From DATFDN01 sp963818885 (GTDB lineage Bacteria; Pseudomonadota; Alphaproteobacteria; Acetobacterales; Acetobacteraceae), in NCBI GenBank assembly GCA_963818885.1, contig CAWFTP010000003.1, positions 992,001-1,056,000 of the forward strand: 64,000 bases of DNA. Reading direction: 5' to 3'. Positions within the stretch are counted from its first letter, which is position 1. Each line of letters begins with the position of its first letter. The notes beneath the pieces are model-generated. The model saw nothing but the letters and a program-made list of their open reading frames with translations. It made no database searches and was not told the DNA's origin. Positions 1 to 8,376 of this stretch are shown in pieces. Made by a program: the position numbers and the translations under genes.

Positions 1-1
1 G

Positions 2-700
2 CTGACCGGCACGGTCACCGGCCTCGGCGCCGCGAACATGCTCGAGGCGGTGCGGATCGCCCGGCCGCAAGCGCGGTTTTACCAGGCATCGTCATCGGAG
101 ATGTTCGGCCGCATCCAGGAGCCCGTCCAAACAGAGCGGACCCCATTCTATCCGCGCAGCCCTTATGGCGTCGCCAAGCTCTACGCGCATTGGATGACAG
201 TGAACTACCGCGAAAGCTTTGGCCTGCACGCTTCCTCCGGCATCCTGTTCAACCACGAGAGTCCGCTGCGCGGCATCGAGTTCGTCACCCGCAAGGTCAC
301 CGACGGGGTAGCGCGCATCAAGCTCGGTCTTGCGCGCGAGCTTCCCCTCGGCAATCTCGACGCGAGGCGAGATTGGGGCCACGCGCGCGACTACGTGCGC
401 GCGATGTGGCTCATGCTCCAGCAGGAGACGCCGGACGACTATGTCGTCGCGACGGGGCGCAGCGTCAGTATCCGCGAGATGGTCGCGATCGCGTTTGGCT
501 GCGCGGGTCTGAACTGGGAAGACTTCGTCACCGTGCGCCAGGACCTGCTGCGCCCGGCGGAGGTGGACGTGCTGCATGGGGATGCGGGCAAGGCCCGGGC
601 GGTCCTCGGCTGGGAACCCGCGACCACGCTCGAGGAGATGCTCCCGGAAATGGTGGAGGCGGATATCGCCCGGCACTCAAGCCGGATGAGGAGCGGCTGA
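2..700 (+). CDS. gmd: GDP-mannose 4,6-dehydratase, 3' part
   Basis: The gene enters from outside the window, so only the C-terminal 232 residues are present. GMD converts GDP-mannose to GDP-4-keto-6-deoxymannose, the first step to GDP-fucose, GDP-rhamnose and related surface sugars. Visible are the catalytic SSSEMFG segment, the SDR YGVAKLYAH motif (YxxxK), and the substrate-binding NHESPLRG and DARRDWGHARDY blocks typical of GMD. The reading frame is already open at base 2 and the first ATG at 38 lies inside the conserved fold, so it is not the start. No downstream partner such as fcl follows; a long non-coding stretch does. Confidence 0.93.
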   Translation: MTGTVTGLGAANMLEAVRIARPQARFYQASSSEMFGRIQEPVQTERTPFYPRSPYGVAKLYAHWMTVNYRESFGLHASSGILFNHESPLRGIEFVTRKVTDGVARIKLGLARELPLGNLDARRDWGHARDYVRAMWLMLQQETPDDYVVATGRSVSIREMVAIAFGCAGLNWEDFVTVRQDLLRPAEVDVLHGDAGKARAVLGWEPATTLEEMLPEMVEADIARHSSRMRSG

Positions 701-1472
701 GGCGACCGCCGCGTGCGCCTTGTTGGCGTCCCGGGGCCGACGATGATGAGCACTATGTCTACGCCATAGCCCTATGAATGTCGCCGGGCCTGAATCTCCT
801 TCCAATCCTGGATTTCCATCGGTGCAGGCCCCTCCGTCCAAGGCATGATAATAGGGCAACTGAAGGAGGGCGGTCATGTTCGGCTGGAGCAAGCGCGAGC
901 GCGCGGATCGGGAGATCAAGGGATAATGACCTGGGTTGTCGGTCAGTCTGTGGTCCAAGGCTCCAATTTCCCGCCTGTTGGCGTCTTCGCGAGCCGAACT
1001 CCAGATGAAGATCGCCTTAGAGGCGTGCGGCTTCGTCCTCCATGCTGTGGATCGGCGCCGAGCACGTAGCGTCTATTCGAGACGATCACCGTGCTGCCCC
1101 CGATGCGCAGGTCCGAAGCATCATCACGGTATATGAAGGCGCGCTCACGTCGCAATCGCGCGGTCGATGGCGCGGATCGGTAGCGGCAAAAGATGCGTTC
1201 GACGCAGCATCGCGGGGTGAAGTCTTTCGCCCAGTCCCCGGGCGCGATTACTGTGGAATCCCGACGAGGCCTGGACGGCGAGGCCTGGACGGCAAGATAA
1301 AAGCGCCGACCGCGGGCGGGCGTATGTGGTTGTTTGGATTTTTGGACATTCCGCGTACGCCCGCTGCCAGCGTTTCTCACACCAATTCGTCAACGTTCAA
1401 TGTCTCGAGCGCCATCCGCGCTCAGAAGGCATCTTGCTTGATTGAGTTGCCTTAATCTGATAACTATATGCC
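701..1472. other. gene-poor stretch after gmd
   Basis: No convincing gene is seen here. A 16-codon reading frame at 876-926 (starting MFGWSKRER) has a strong GAAGGAGGG ribosome site 5' of it but stops at once; it could be the relic of a truncated gene. A 14-bp unit (CGAGGCCTGGACGG) is tandemly duplicated at about 1264-1291. Leftward frames at 943-1380 stay open for about 145 codons, but the composition (Arg-rich, no recognisable motif) does not convince. The stretch may be decayed accessory DNA between gmd and the toxin-antitoxin pair. Confidence 0.5.
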
Positions 1473-1829
1473 GTGACCGAGCCGCGTGACCCGACCCTTG
1501 ATGTGCTTCTGGACATCGACGGGCAGGTTCTCGTCGTGGACCCGGAGGGCCGCCACTGGGTCCGGTTCGTGGTGACGCGGGTGCCGGTGTCGCCGGAGAA
1601 GCCGCACGGGCTGGACTACTCGCTGACGCTGCACGGGCCGGACGGCGAGCGGCTGGTCGGCTTCGACAACGCCCATCCGGCGGCGCGGCAGAGGCGCGGC
1701 GAGCCGCAGGACCATCGCCACCGGCTGCGGACGATCAGGCCTTACGATTACCAGGACGCGGCAACCCTGCTCGCCGATTTCTGGGAGACGGTGGACGCGG
1801 TGTTGCGCGAGAGAGGAGTGATCCCATGA
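1473..1829 (+). CDS. TumE-family (DUF6516) toxin
   Basis: A 118-residue protein of the TumE/DUF6516 type, the presumed toxin of a two-gene toxin-antitoxin unit. Family-like segments include LLDIDGQVLVVDPEGRHWVRF near the N-terminus, HGPDGERLVGFDNAHP in the middle and the end PYDYQDAATLLADFWETVDAVL. GTG at 1473 is the start: the nearby ATG at 1468 is followed by a stop codon. The stop overlaps the next start as ATGA, implying translational coupling. A TAACTATAT stretch just upstream could be a -10 region. The mode of action of this family is not visible in the sequence. Confidence 0.8.
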   Translation: MTEPRDPTLDVLLDIDGQVLVVDPEGRHWVRFVVTRVPVSPEKPHGLDYSLTLHGPDGERLVGFDNAHPAARQRRGEPQDHRHRLRTIRPYDYQDAATLLADFWETVDAVLRERGVIP

Positions 1830-2203
1830 CGACCTTGAAGGTGGGCGTCGCCAGCTACGAGGACATGAAGGCCCGCATCATGGCGGTGGCGCGGGGCGAG
1901 CGGCGTGTCGCGGCCGACGAGCCGAAGGTGTGGTTCACTTCGACGGAATCCTTTGCCAAGGTCCTGTCGGCCGGCAATCGCGAGCTGCTGCGCGTCATCG
2001 CCGAGAAGGCGCCTGGCTCGCTCGACGAGCTGGCCCGGATCACCGGCAAGGCCAAGTCCAACCTCTCCCGCACGCTGAGGACCATGGAAGGCTACGGCCT
2101 GGTCCGCCTCGAACGAGACGGGCGGGGCCGCATCACGCCGAAGGTCATGCATGACCGAGTGGAACTCGATCTGCCGCTCACCCTGTCGCGCAAGGCAAGC
2201 TGA
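1826..2203 (+). CDS. TumA-like HTH antitoxin / transcriptional regulator
   Basis: A 125-residue DNA-binding protein coupled to the upstream TumE-like toxin by a 4-base overlap. The middle carries a winged-helix of the MarR/HVO_A0114 type: a helix around LRVIAEKAPGSLDELARITG, a recognition helix KAKSNLSRTLRTMEGYGLV, and the wing LERDGRGRITPKV. The family is usually the antitoxin and autoregulator of DUF6516 toxins. The N-terminal MTTLKVGVASYEDMKARIMA is also typical of such partners. The gene is intact and followed within 25 bp by a tRNA on the other strand. Confidence 0.78.
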   Translation: MTTLKVGVASYEDMKARIMAVARGERRVAADEPKVWFTSTESFAKVLSAGNRELLRVIAEKAPGSLDELARITGKAKSNLSRTLRTMEGYGLVRLERDGRGRITPKVMHDRVELDLPLTLSRKAS

Positions 2204-2225
2204 GCGTTCGCGGTTCGGTCCCCAA

Positions 2226-2301
2226 TGGCGTCCCGTACGGGATTCGAACCCGTGTTGCCAACGTGAAAGGCTGGAGTCCTGGGCCTCTAGACGAACGGGA
2301 C
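2226..2301 (-). tRNA. tRNA-Glu (UUC)
   Basis: The reverse complement folds as a 76-nt cloverleaf with acceptor stem GTCCCGT/ACGGGAC, anticodon loop CCTTTCACG giving UUC, T-loop GGTTCGAATCC and an encoded GCCA end. It lies 18 bp from tRNA-Phe on the same strand. Confidence 0.95.
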
Positions 2302-2319
2302 GGCGCCGGCGGAACGTGG

Positions 2320-2395
2320 TGGTGCCCAGGGGCGGAATCGAACCACCGACACTGCGATTTTCAGTCGCATGCTCTACCAACTGAGCTACCTGGGC
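2320..2395 (-). tRNA. tRNA-Phe (GAA)
   Basis: The reverse complement gives a 76-nt cloverleaf: acceptor GCCCAGG/CCTGGGC, D-arm AGCTCAGTTGGTAGAGC, anticodon stem-loop GCGACTGAAAATCGC with anticodon GAA, T-arm GGTGGTTCGATTCCGCC, encoded CCA. It precedes tRNA-Glu in the same direction and is likely cotranscribed with it. Confidence 0.95.
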
Positions 2396-2512
2396 ACGGC
2401 GGCGCGGAGTTAGCGCATGCCCCGGGTCCGGGCAAGCCCGCAGCACCCGGACACGGCGTTGCGGCCTCGGGGACCCGCCGCTAGGTTGCGCCCGCTTCGT
2501 GGAGACAAGCGT

Positions 2513-2833
2513 GTGATCACCGTCGTGTACACCATCGTCCAGGCGCTGCTGTCGCTGCTCTGGTGGGCCGTGTTGCTGGCCGCCATCGTCAGCACGCTGA
2601 TGTCCTTCGGTGTCCTCAACTCGCGCAACCGCATCGTCTGGACGATCGCCGATTTCCTCTACCGAGTGACCGAGCCGGTGCTGCGCCCGATCCGCAACGT
2701 GCTGCCCAATTTGGGCGGGATCGACATCAGCCCGCTGATCGTGCTGATCGTCATCTCGGTTATCCAGCGTGAACTGCTGCCGCGCATCTTCTTCTCGCTC
2801 GAAGGCGGCGGCTGGCGACCGCTCTTCTATTGA
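2513..2833 (+). CDS. YggT family membrane protein
   Basis: A 106-residue protein with two hydrophobic stretches (about residues 3-31 and 71-90) separated by the family signature RVTEPVLRPIRNVLPNLGGIDISP. YggT proteins are small inner-membrane proteins of unclear function, linked in some bacteria to osmotic stress or cell shape. GTG at 2513 is chosen because the frame upstream of it is Arg/Pro-rich and unlike the family. The TGA overlaps the TTG start of folD, so the two genes form an operon. Confidence 0.88.
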   Translation: MITVVYTIVQALLSLLWWAVLLAAIVSTLMSFGVLNSRNRIVWTIADFLYRVTEPVLRPIRNVLPNLGGIDISPLIVLIVISVIQRELLPRIFFSLEGGGWRPLFY

Positions 2834-3682
2834 CGGCACGCATCCTCGACGGAAAGGCCCTCGCCGCGACCTTGCGCGCCGAGGTCGCGTCCCGTGTCGC
2901 TGCCCTGCCCTACCGGCCCGGTCTCGCCGTTGTCCTCGTGGGCGACAACCCGGCGAGCGCGGTCTATGTCCGCAACAAGGACCGCGCCGCGGCGGCGGCC
3001 GGCGTCGCCGCGCAGACCATCCATCTGCCCGCCAGCGTGAGCCAGACGGCCCTTCTCGACACGATCGCCCGGCTGAACGCGGACGAGGCGACCGACGCGA
3101 TCCTCGTGCAGCTCCCACTGCCCGCCCCTATCGACCCGAAGGCCATCATCGAGGCGATCGATCCCGCGAAGGACGTCGATGGCTTTCACCCGCTCAATGT
3201 CGGGCATCTCGCCGGCGGCCAGCCGGCCCTCGTCCCTTGCACGCCACGCGGCGTCATGCGCCTGCTGCAGGCGGGCGGGATCGCGCTTCGCGGCGCGCGG
3301 GCGACGGTGCTCGGACGCTCGGCGATCGTCGGGCGCCCGCTCGCCGCGCTCCTGCTCGCGGCCGACGCCACGGTGACGATCGCGCACAGCCGCACCCGCG
3401 ATCTCGCCGACGAGTGCCGGCGTGCCGACGTCCTCGTCGCCGCCGTTGGGCAGCCGGCACTGGTGCGCGGCGACTGGATCGCGCCGGGCGCGGCGGTGAT
3501 CGACGTCGGCATTACCCGCACTGCGGACGGCCGCCTCGTGGGCGATGTCGCCTTCGCCGAGGCGGTACGAGGTGGCCGGCGCGATCAGCCCGGTGCCCGG
3601 CGGCGTCGGCCCGATGACCATCGCCTGCCTGCTGGAGAACACCGTGCAGGCCGCCGAGGCGCGGCGTGGGCGCCCCGGCTAG
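2830..3682 (+). CDS. folD: FolD bifunctional methylene-THF dehydrogenase/cyclohydrolase (frameshifted)
   Basis: FolD interconverts 5,10-methylene-THF and 10-formyl-THF in the cytoplasm, supplying one-carbon units to purine and formyl-methionine synthesis. Visible are the YVRNKDRAA segment with the catalytic Lys, QLPLPAPIDPKAI, the DVDGFHPLNVG block, PCTPRGVMRLL, and the dinucleotide site VLGRSAIVGRPLA. TTG at 2830 overlaps the YggT stop. Near 3565, after GDVAFAEAV, one extra base shifts the frame; the C-terminus continues in frame 2 as EVAGAISPVPGGVGPMTIA to the TAG at 3680-3682. The 284-residue restored product has normal length, so a sequencing error is more likely than a pseudogene. Confidence 0.9.
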
Positions 3683-4407
3683 AAGTCGATCGCCCGCCCC
3701 TTGCGTTCCCAGTCGCCGTAGCGCGTCGGATCGGGGCCGCTCGGTCCGCCGATCTCCACCACCGGCTCGTAATCCGCGAGCCGCCATTCCTCGGGCTCGG
3801 CCAACGCTGCCTCGTACCAGGTCGCGATCAGCGGATGCGCCCGCACCGCCCGGCAATAGGCGTGCGTCGTCTCGGTCAGGACGGGGCGCCAGGTCAGGAA
3901 CCGGGTCACCACGGGGGCGAACATCGCATCCGCTGGGCCGAACGTCGCGCCGAAGAGGAATGGCCCGCCGGAGCGGCCGAGCGCCTCGGCCCAGATCGCC
4001 TCCACCCGTGCAATATCGGCGAGCGCCGCCGCCGACCGGCCCCGCCCGGTGAAGTCGGCGCCAAGGTTCATCCACATGCTCTCGCGCAATCCGCGGAATC
4101 CGGCGTGCATTTCGGCGCAGATCGATCGCGCGTAGGCCCGCTCCACCCGATCCGTGGGCCACAGCGGCGCGTGCTCCGCGCAGTATTCGAGAACCGAGAG
4201 CGACTCCCATACCGTCGCCCCTCGATGCACCAGGCAGGGCACCAGCCCGGACGGCGACACCGCCCGAATCCCCGGCGTCGCGTGGTCCGGCGTGAAGGGG
4301 ATCACCGTCTCGGCCACGTCGAGTCCGGCGAGGCGCACGGCGAGCCAGCCGCGTAGCGACCAGGAGGAATACCGCCGATTGCCGATATAGAGCGTGCCGT
4401 CCGACAT
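3679..4407 (-). CDS. glutathione S-transferase family protein
   Basis: A 242-residue soluble GST. The N-terminal thioredoxin-like domain (about 5-85) begins TLYIGNRRYSSWSLRGWLA, with the SSWS segment as the likely glutathione-activating site, and has the cis-Pro GLVPCL and ESLSVLEY motif binding the gamma-glutamyl part. The all-helical C-terminal domain follows, with GPADAMFAPVVTRFLTW where the family has its conserved N-capping box. It resembles the YfcF-like subgroup of proteobacterial GSTs; the substrate cannot be told. Its stop overlaps that of convergent folD by three bases. Confidence 0.85.
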   Translation of the reverse strand: MSDGTLYIGNRRYSSWSLRGWLAVRLAGLDVAETVIPFTPDHATPGIRAVSPSGLVPCLVHRGATVWESLSVLEYCAEHAPLWPTDRVERAYARSICAEMHAGFRGLRESMWMNLGADFTGRGRSAAALADIARVEAIWAEALGRSGGPFLFGATFGPADAMFAPVVTRFLTWRPVLTETTHAYCRAVRAHPLIATWYEAALAEPEEWRLADYEPVVEIGGPSGPDPTRYGDWERKGRAIDF

Positions 4408-4483
4408 CCCGACCTCCCGCGCGCAACCGACCGATCAACTCGTTGTTCATGCCCGAGCGAAGCCGGGCGGGCAACCGATGAGG

Positions 4484-4761
4484 TCAGCGCGTTTTCTGCC
4501 GTGGGGCACCAGCAGGATCATAACGGCTCGGCCAGATCGCCTGTGGCGCCACGCCGATCTCCCGCGCGATCAGCGCCTCCATGGCCGGCCACGGGCGTTT
4601 GAGCGCCTTTCCGGCAGCTGTCGGGTGATACCCATGAGCGACGGAAAGGCCTGACAATGTCTGTCCTCGCTTCTTCAACGCCGCCAGCACATCGGCGGGG
4701 TGCCAATCGCCCCCCCGATCTGGCGTTTGTGCCGGAGGGACATACTTGTCGTGTCGTCCAT
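4484..4761 (-). CDS. Ner/Nlp-type DNA-binding protein (probable frameshift)
   Basis: The C-terminal 75 residues, DWHPADVLAALKKRGQTLSG through HPTAAGKALKRPWPAMEALI and IGVAPQAIWPSRYD, are a Ner-like (Nlp/SfsB) helix-turn-helix protein, known as early regulators in Mu-like phages. The best start is ATG at 4761 (MDDTTSMSLRHKRQIGG), which requires a one-base correction in a run of seven C (plus strand) at 4710-4716 to join the conserved part. Without it, the conserved part lies in a longer frame open from 4954 with an unrelated N-terminus. It is divergent from an S24-type repressor, the arrangement seen in transposable-phage control regions. Confidence 0.7.
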
Positions 4762-4904
4762 TGTATGGTCTTTTATTCTCTTTAGAGAAGCACGCGAAAA
4801 GTGCCTTGCGACTGCCAAACCCCGGGAATGTCGCCATGTCGTGGCGGCAAAGTGTCGGGAGTGTGGACGGATCGGCTCGTAATGTCACGCGATAGGGACC
4901 AGGA

Positions 4905-5646
4905 ATGCCGCCGGATAGGGATTCGAAGTCACCCCACGCCCGGCCCGCCGTCAAACGGGGCGGCGAGCGGGAAGCTTTCGTAGGGCGCCTTCAGCGCATC
5001 GTCAGCCATTGGCGCAGCGCGGACCGGCTCGCACGCACGATGGGAGTCTCGCCGTCGGCGTTCCGGAAATGGCTGAAGGGAGAAGCGGAGCCCAGCCGGG
5101 AGAGGCTGGTCGCGCTTGCCGAGGCAGCCGGCGTCAGCATCGCCTGGCTCGCCCAGGGGGAGGGCACGCCGCCGCGTTTCCACGACCCCCGCTCGCCCTC
5201 GGCCGACGCGGACATGGACCCCAGCCAGTTCGTGTTTCTGCCGAAACGCCCAGAGGCGGCGGCCGCCGGCGCGGAGACGCCGGTGCCACCGGATGAGCAG
5301 GCGAGTTCCTTCATCGCCTTCGGCCATGATTGGATCCGCCGCTCTTTCGGGCTCGAGCCCGGCGAGCTCGTGCTGGAGACCGCTGTCGGCGAGTCCATGC
5401 ACCCCACGATCGGGGACGGCGACGTGCTGCTGATCGACAGCACCGACCGCCGCTTTCGCGAATTCGGAATCTACATCCTCGAATATGCCGGCCAGCGCCT
5501 GGTCAAGCGCGTGCAACGCAAGCTCGACGGCAGCCTCGTGCTGATCAGCGATAATGCGGTCTATGAGCCGGAACGCATCGATCCGACGCATGCGCGGCGA
5601 GGTCAAGGCGCTCGGCCGCGTGATCTGGAGCGGCGGCAAGCTATAG
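4905..5646 (+). CDS. S24/LexA-like phage-type repressor (frameshifted)
   Basis: About 247 residues. An N-terminal XRE-like helix-turn-helix spans about 39-85 (RLARTMGVSPSAFRKWLKG, then LVALAEAAGVSIAWLAQGEG). A C-terminal S24 peptidase domain has the serine motif GESMHPTIGDGDVLLID and the lysine segment QRLVKRVQRKLDGS, i.e. a Ser-Lys dyad as in LexA and lambda CI. A one-base shift near 5588 breaks the end; the downstream frame restores MRGEVKALGRVIWSGGKL and TAG at 5644-5646. Together with the divergent Ner-like gene it looks like the immunity region of a Mu-like phage; no other phage gene lies nearby. Confidence 0.8.
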
Positions 5647-7489
5647 CGGCGCCATCGCCTCCGATCCGGAATCGCACGCCAAGCCTTCCTGAGCGCACGT
5701 TCCGAGATTCTCCTCCTTGGCGCGTGGCAGGAACAAGCGCACCGTGGTGCCAATTCCGAGCGCCGAGTTGATGTCGACGTGGCCGCCTGACTGCTTGGCG
5801 AAGCCGAACACCATGGCGAGACCGAGCCCGGCGCCGTGCCCGACATCCTTGGTGGTGAAGAACGGATCGAAGGCGCGCGCCATGACCTCCTTGGTCATTC
5901 CCGTGCCCACATCTGTCACGGCGATCATCACGTAATCGCCTGGCACGACCTCCGCGTGGTAGTCCGCATAGGACTGGTCAAGCGTGCAATTCTGGACCTC
6001 GAGAGTGAGAATCCCGCCCTCCGGCATGGCATCCCGCGCGTTCAATGCGAGATTGAGCACCGCGCTTTCGAGCTGCGCCCCATCGATGAGGGCCGGCCAT
6101 ACGTGATTGGGGCGCGAAAGCCTGACGTCGATGTGCTCGCCCATCGTCCGCCCCAGCAGTCCCGCGATGTCGGCGAGAATTGCCGCGATGTCACGCGGCC
6201 GTGGCGCGAGCGGCTGCTCGCGCGCGAACGCCAGCAACTGGCGCGTCAGAGCGGCACCCCGCCGCGTCCCCCACATCGCGCGCTCCAGCCGCTCGCGCAC
6301 GTAGCCGTCATTCTGAAGGCGTGGGAGGGCTAGCTCGATATTGCCCATCACCACCGCCAGAAGATTGTTGAAGTCGTGCGCGATCCCTCCGGTCAGCTGG
6401 CCGATTGCTTGCATTCTCTGGGTTTCGCGTGCCGCCTTCTCGACACGGACACGTTCGGTGATGTCGGTCAGGGTAAGCACGAAGCCGCCGCCCCGGATCG
6501 GCGTGCGCCGGACTTCGAACCCGCGCCCGTCGATACCACGCATGTGCTCGCGCACGATCGGCCCGTCGCCGGCTTCGCCCTGAAGCAGAGGGTCCAAGGA
6601 GTTCGGGGGATGTCGCATCGCTCATCCATGTCACGGCTACACGCGCGGCAAGTGCCTGATAGCTCATGCCGCCCGCCAGCTCTGGTCTCGGCAGACCCAG
6701 GAGAAGCGGTAGCGGCTCGTTCCACCGGACCAGGCTGCCGCCGGCGTCGAACACGGCAACTCCCTGGCTGATGCTGTCGAGCGAGGTCCGAAGCTGCGCC
6801 GCCAGGCCACGGCTCGCCGCCTCCGAGCGGTGTTGCCGGTAGCGGGCAAGCGCCAAGAGCCCGAAGGCAAGAGCCAGCAGCGCGATCGCTATCACGTCGC
6901 CGACGAGGCTGAGCCAGCTCGTGATCGCCTCCGATCGATCGGAGGCCGCGAGGCGCTCGCCAAGCAGTCTCTGGTCGTCCGCCACCATAGCGGCCAGCGT
7001 TGCGTCGATCCGGGCGGTCACCGGGTCTCCGGCGATGCTCGGCGCCATCGCCCGCGCCGCGTCCACTGCCCCCTGTTGGCGAAGGCGGATGGCGTCATCG
7101 ATCTCATCGAGCCTTCGGTTCATCAACAGGTTGAGCGTCCGCAGGCGTTCCTCGCGAACCGGATTGTCGCTGGCCAGCACGTGAAGGTTCCGCGACAGGC
7201 GTTCGATGCGCGTCCTGATCCCCCCGTCAGGATGCAGATACGCCGCATCCCCGGTCAGCAGATACTCGTGCTCGGCGGTCTCAGCGTCGCGCACGGCGAT
7301 GCGCAGCTCCTGCGCCGTTTCCAGCACCCTGTACGTGTGCATCACCCAGACCCGCGCGCGGCCCGTGACGCGAAACTGGCTCCAGGTCAAAAGGGCGATC
7401 CCGCCCACCACCATGACCGCCGCCACCACCGGCAGCGCCAGCGCCGAGCGGGAGAAATACGTCCGCAGGATGGTAGTAGCAGAGCGCAA
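5641..7489 (-). CDS. CHASE3-PAS sensor histidine kinase (frameshifted)
   Basis: A membrane sensor kinase, probably of the Pfam HisKA class. The N-terminal part has a transmembrane helix (about 15-36), a periplasmic CHASE3 domain (about 40-185), a second helix (about 195-215) and a PAS domain. A one-base error in a five-G run at 6605-6609 shifts the frame; after it come the H-box IGQLTGGIAHDFNNLLAVVM (phospho-acceptor His), N-box NLALNARDAMPEGG, G1 DVGTGMTKEV, F-box FDPFFTTK and G2 GAGLGLAMVFGFAKQSGG. Most HDFNN kinases of this type carry a C-terminal receiver domain; this one ends about 25 residues after the ATPase fold. No response regulator gene is adjacent. Confidence 0.87.
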
Positions 7490-7518
7490 GAGAACAACTT
7501 ATCCGAGAAGTGGACGCT

Positions 7519-8370
7519 TTACAACAGGTTTGTTATCTGAGCCGGCTCCAGGAAGAGCTCGAAGGTGATGCAAACCGCGTTCTCGCCCCGGCGCAGGACG
7601 CCTTCATGTGGCCGACCGCGCATGTCAGCGACGAGCAGCGCCAGCTCGGCGACAGGGCCCTCGTCCGCCGCATGCACGATACCGCGCGTGACCAGCACCT
7701 CGGTCGCCAGGTCGTCGACACCGCCTCCGGCGGCGAAGCGCGCACCCACGAGGCTCCCGACACTGCCGCGAATCGTCGCGGCGGCGATGCTCCGTCGCCG
7801 GCACAGCGCCTCGACCGCCTCGCACAGATCCTCGTTCGGCCGGATGCGGGCCACGATCAGGCCCGTCCCGTCGGGGCCATCGGGCGCGAACAGGGGAAAG
7901 TTCGTCTCCGGATCCGCACGCGCCTCGATCCGCACGTTGCGCAGCGCCCAGGCTCGCGCCGGGCCTCCGTCCCGCACCTCGCTCGCCTCGGGGATGATAT
8001 GGCCCGCTCGCCGCGTGCCGTCCGGCTCCCTCCAGACGGCGTGGCAGTGCACGTAGGGCGCCCCGTTGCGCCATCCGAACGTCGCATTCGCCCTCTCGAC
8101 ATGGGCGAACGCCGCCTCGTGCGGTCCGGCGAACCAGGCTGCGTGCGTGGTGTCCTGCGGCGGACCCGGGAGGTAGTAGCAGAACGGCGCCAGCACGACC
8201 CCGCCGAAAACCAGCGTGCCGCAGGAGAATCCCGCCGCCGCAAGCGGTTTCGTGAGGGCCTCGTTCAGCGAGCGGCCGGCCTCGAGCGTGACCGTGAGCG
8301 CCGTCGCCTCGCCGGCGCGGGCCACGATCCGCTCGGCCGGCGCCGGGCCGGGCTGCGGGAGCCGGCGCAT
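7519..8370 (-). CDS. double PPC-domain (DUF296) protein
   Basis: A 283-residue soluble protein with two PPC/DUF296 domains. The first covers about 15-140 (PYVHCHAVWREPDGTRRAGH carries the His-rich metal-site-like motif), the second about 160-275 (GTGLIVARIRPNEDL, then AATIRGSVGSLVGARFA and a GENAVCITFELF end). PPC domains occur as AT-hook DNA-binding partners in plants and alone in bacteria, where the function is unknown. Its stop is only 29 bp from the start of the histidine kinase in the same direction, and it starts six bases after the gamma-glutamyltransferase stop, so ggt, this gene and the kinase may share a transcript. Confidence 0.8.
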   Translation of the reverse strand: MRRLPQPGPAPAERIVARAGEATALTVTLEAGRSLNEALTKPLAAAGFSCGTLVFGGVVLAPFCYYLPGPPQDTTHAAWFAGPHEAAFAHVERANATFGWRNGAPYVHCHAVWREPDGTRRAGHIIPEASEVRDGGPARAWALRNVRIEARADPETNFPLFAPDGPDGTGLIVARIRPNEDLCEAVEALCRRRSIAAATIRGSVGSLVGARFAAGGGVDDLATEVLVTRGIVHAADEGPVAELALLVADMRGRPHEGVLRRGENAVCITFELFLEPAQITNLL

Positions 8371-8376
8371 CCTCCG

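Noticed and set aside
1748..3118. 456-codon leftward reading frame
   Set aside because: It is antisense to tumA, two tRNAs, YggT and folD. It is Arg/Gly-rich with no motif and is a side effect of high G+C.
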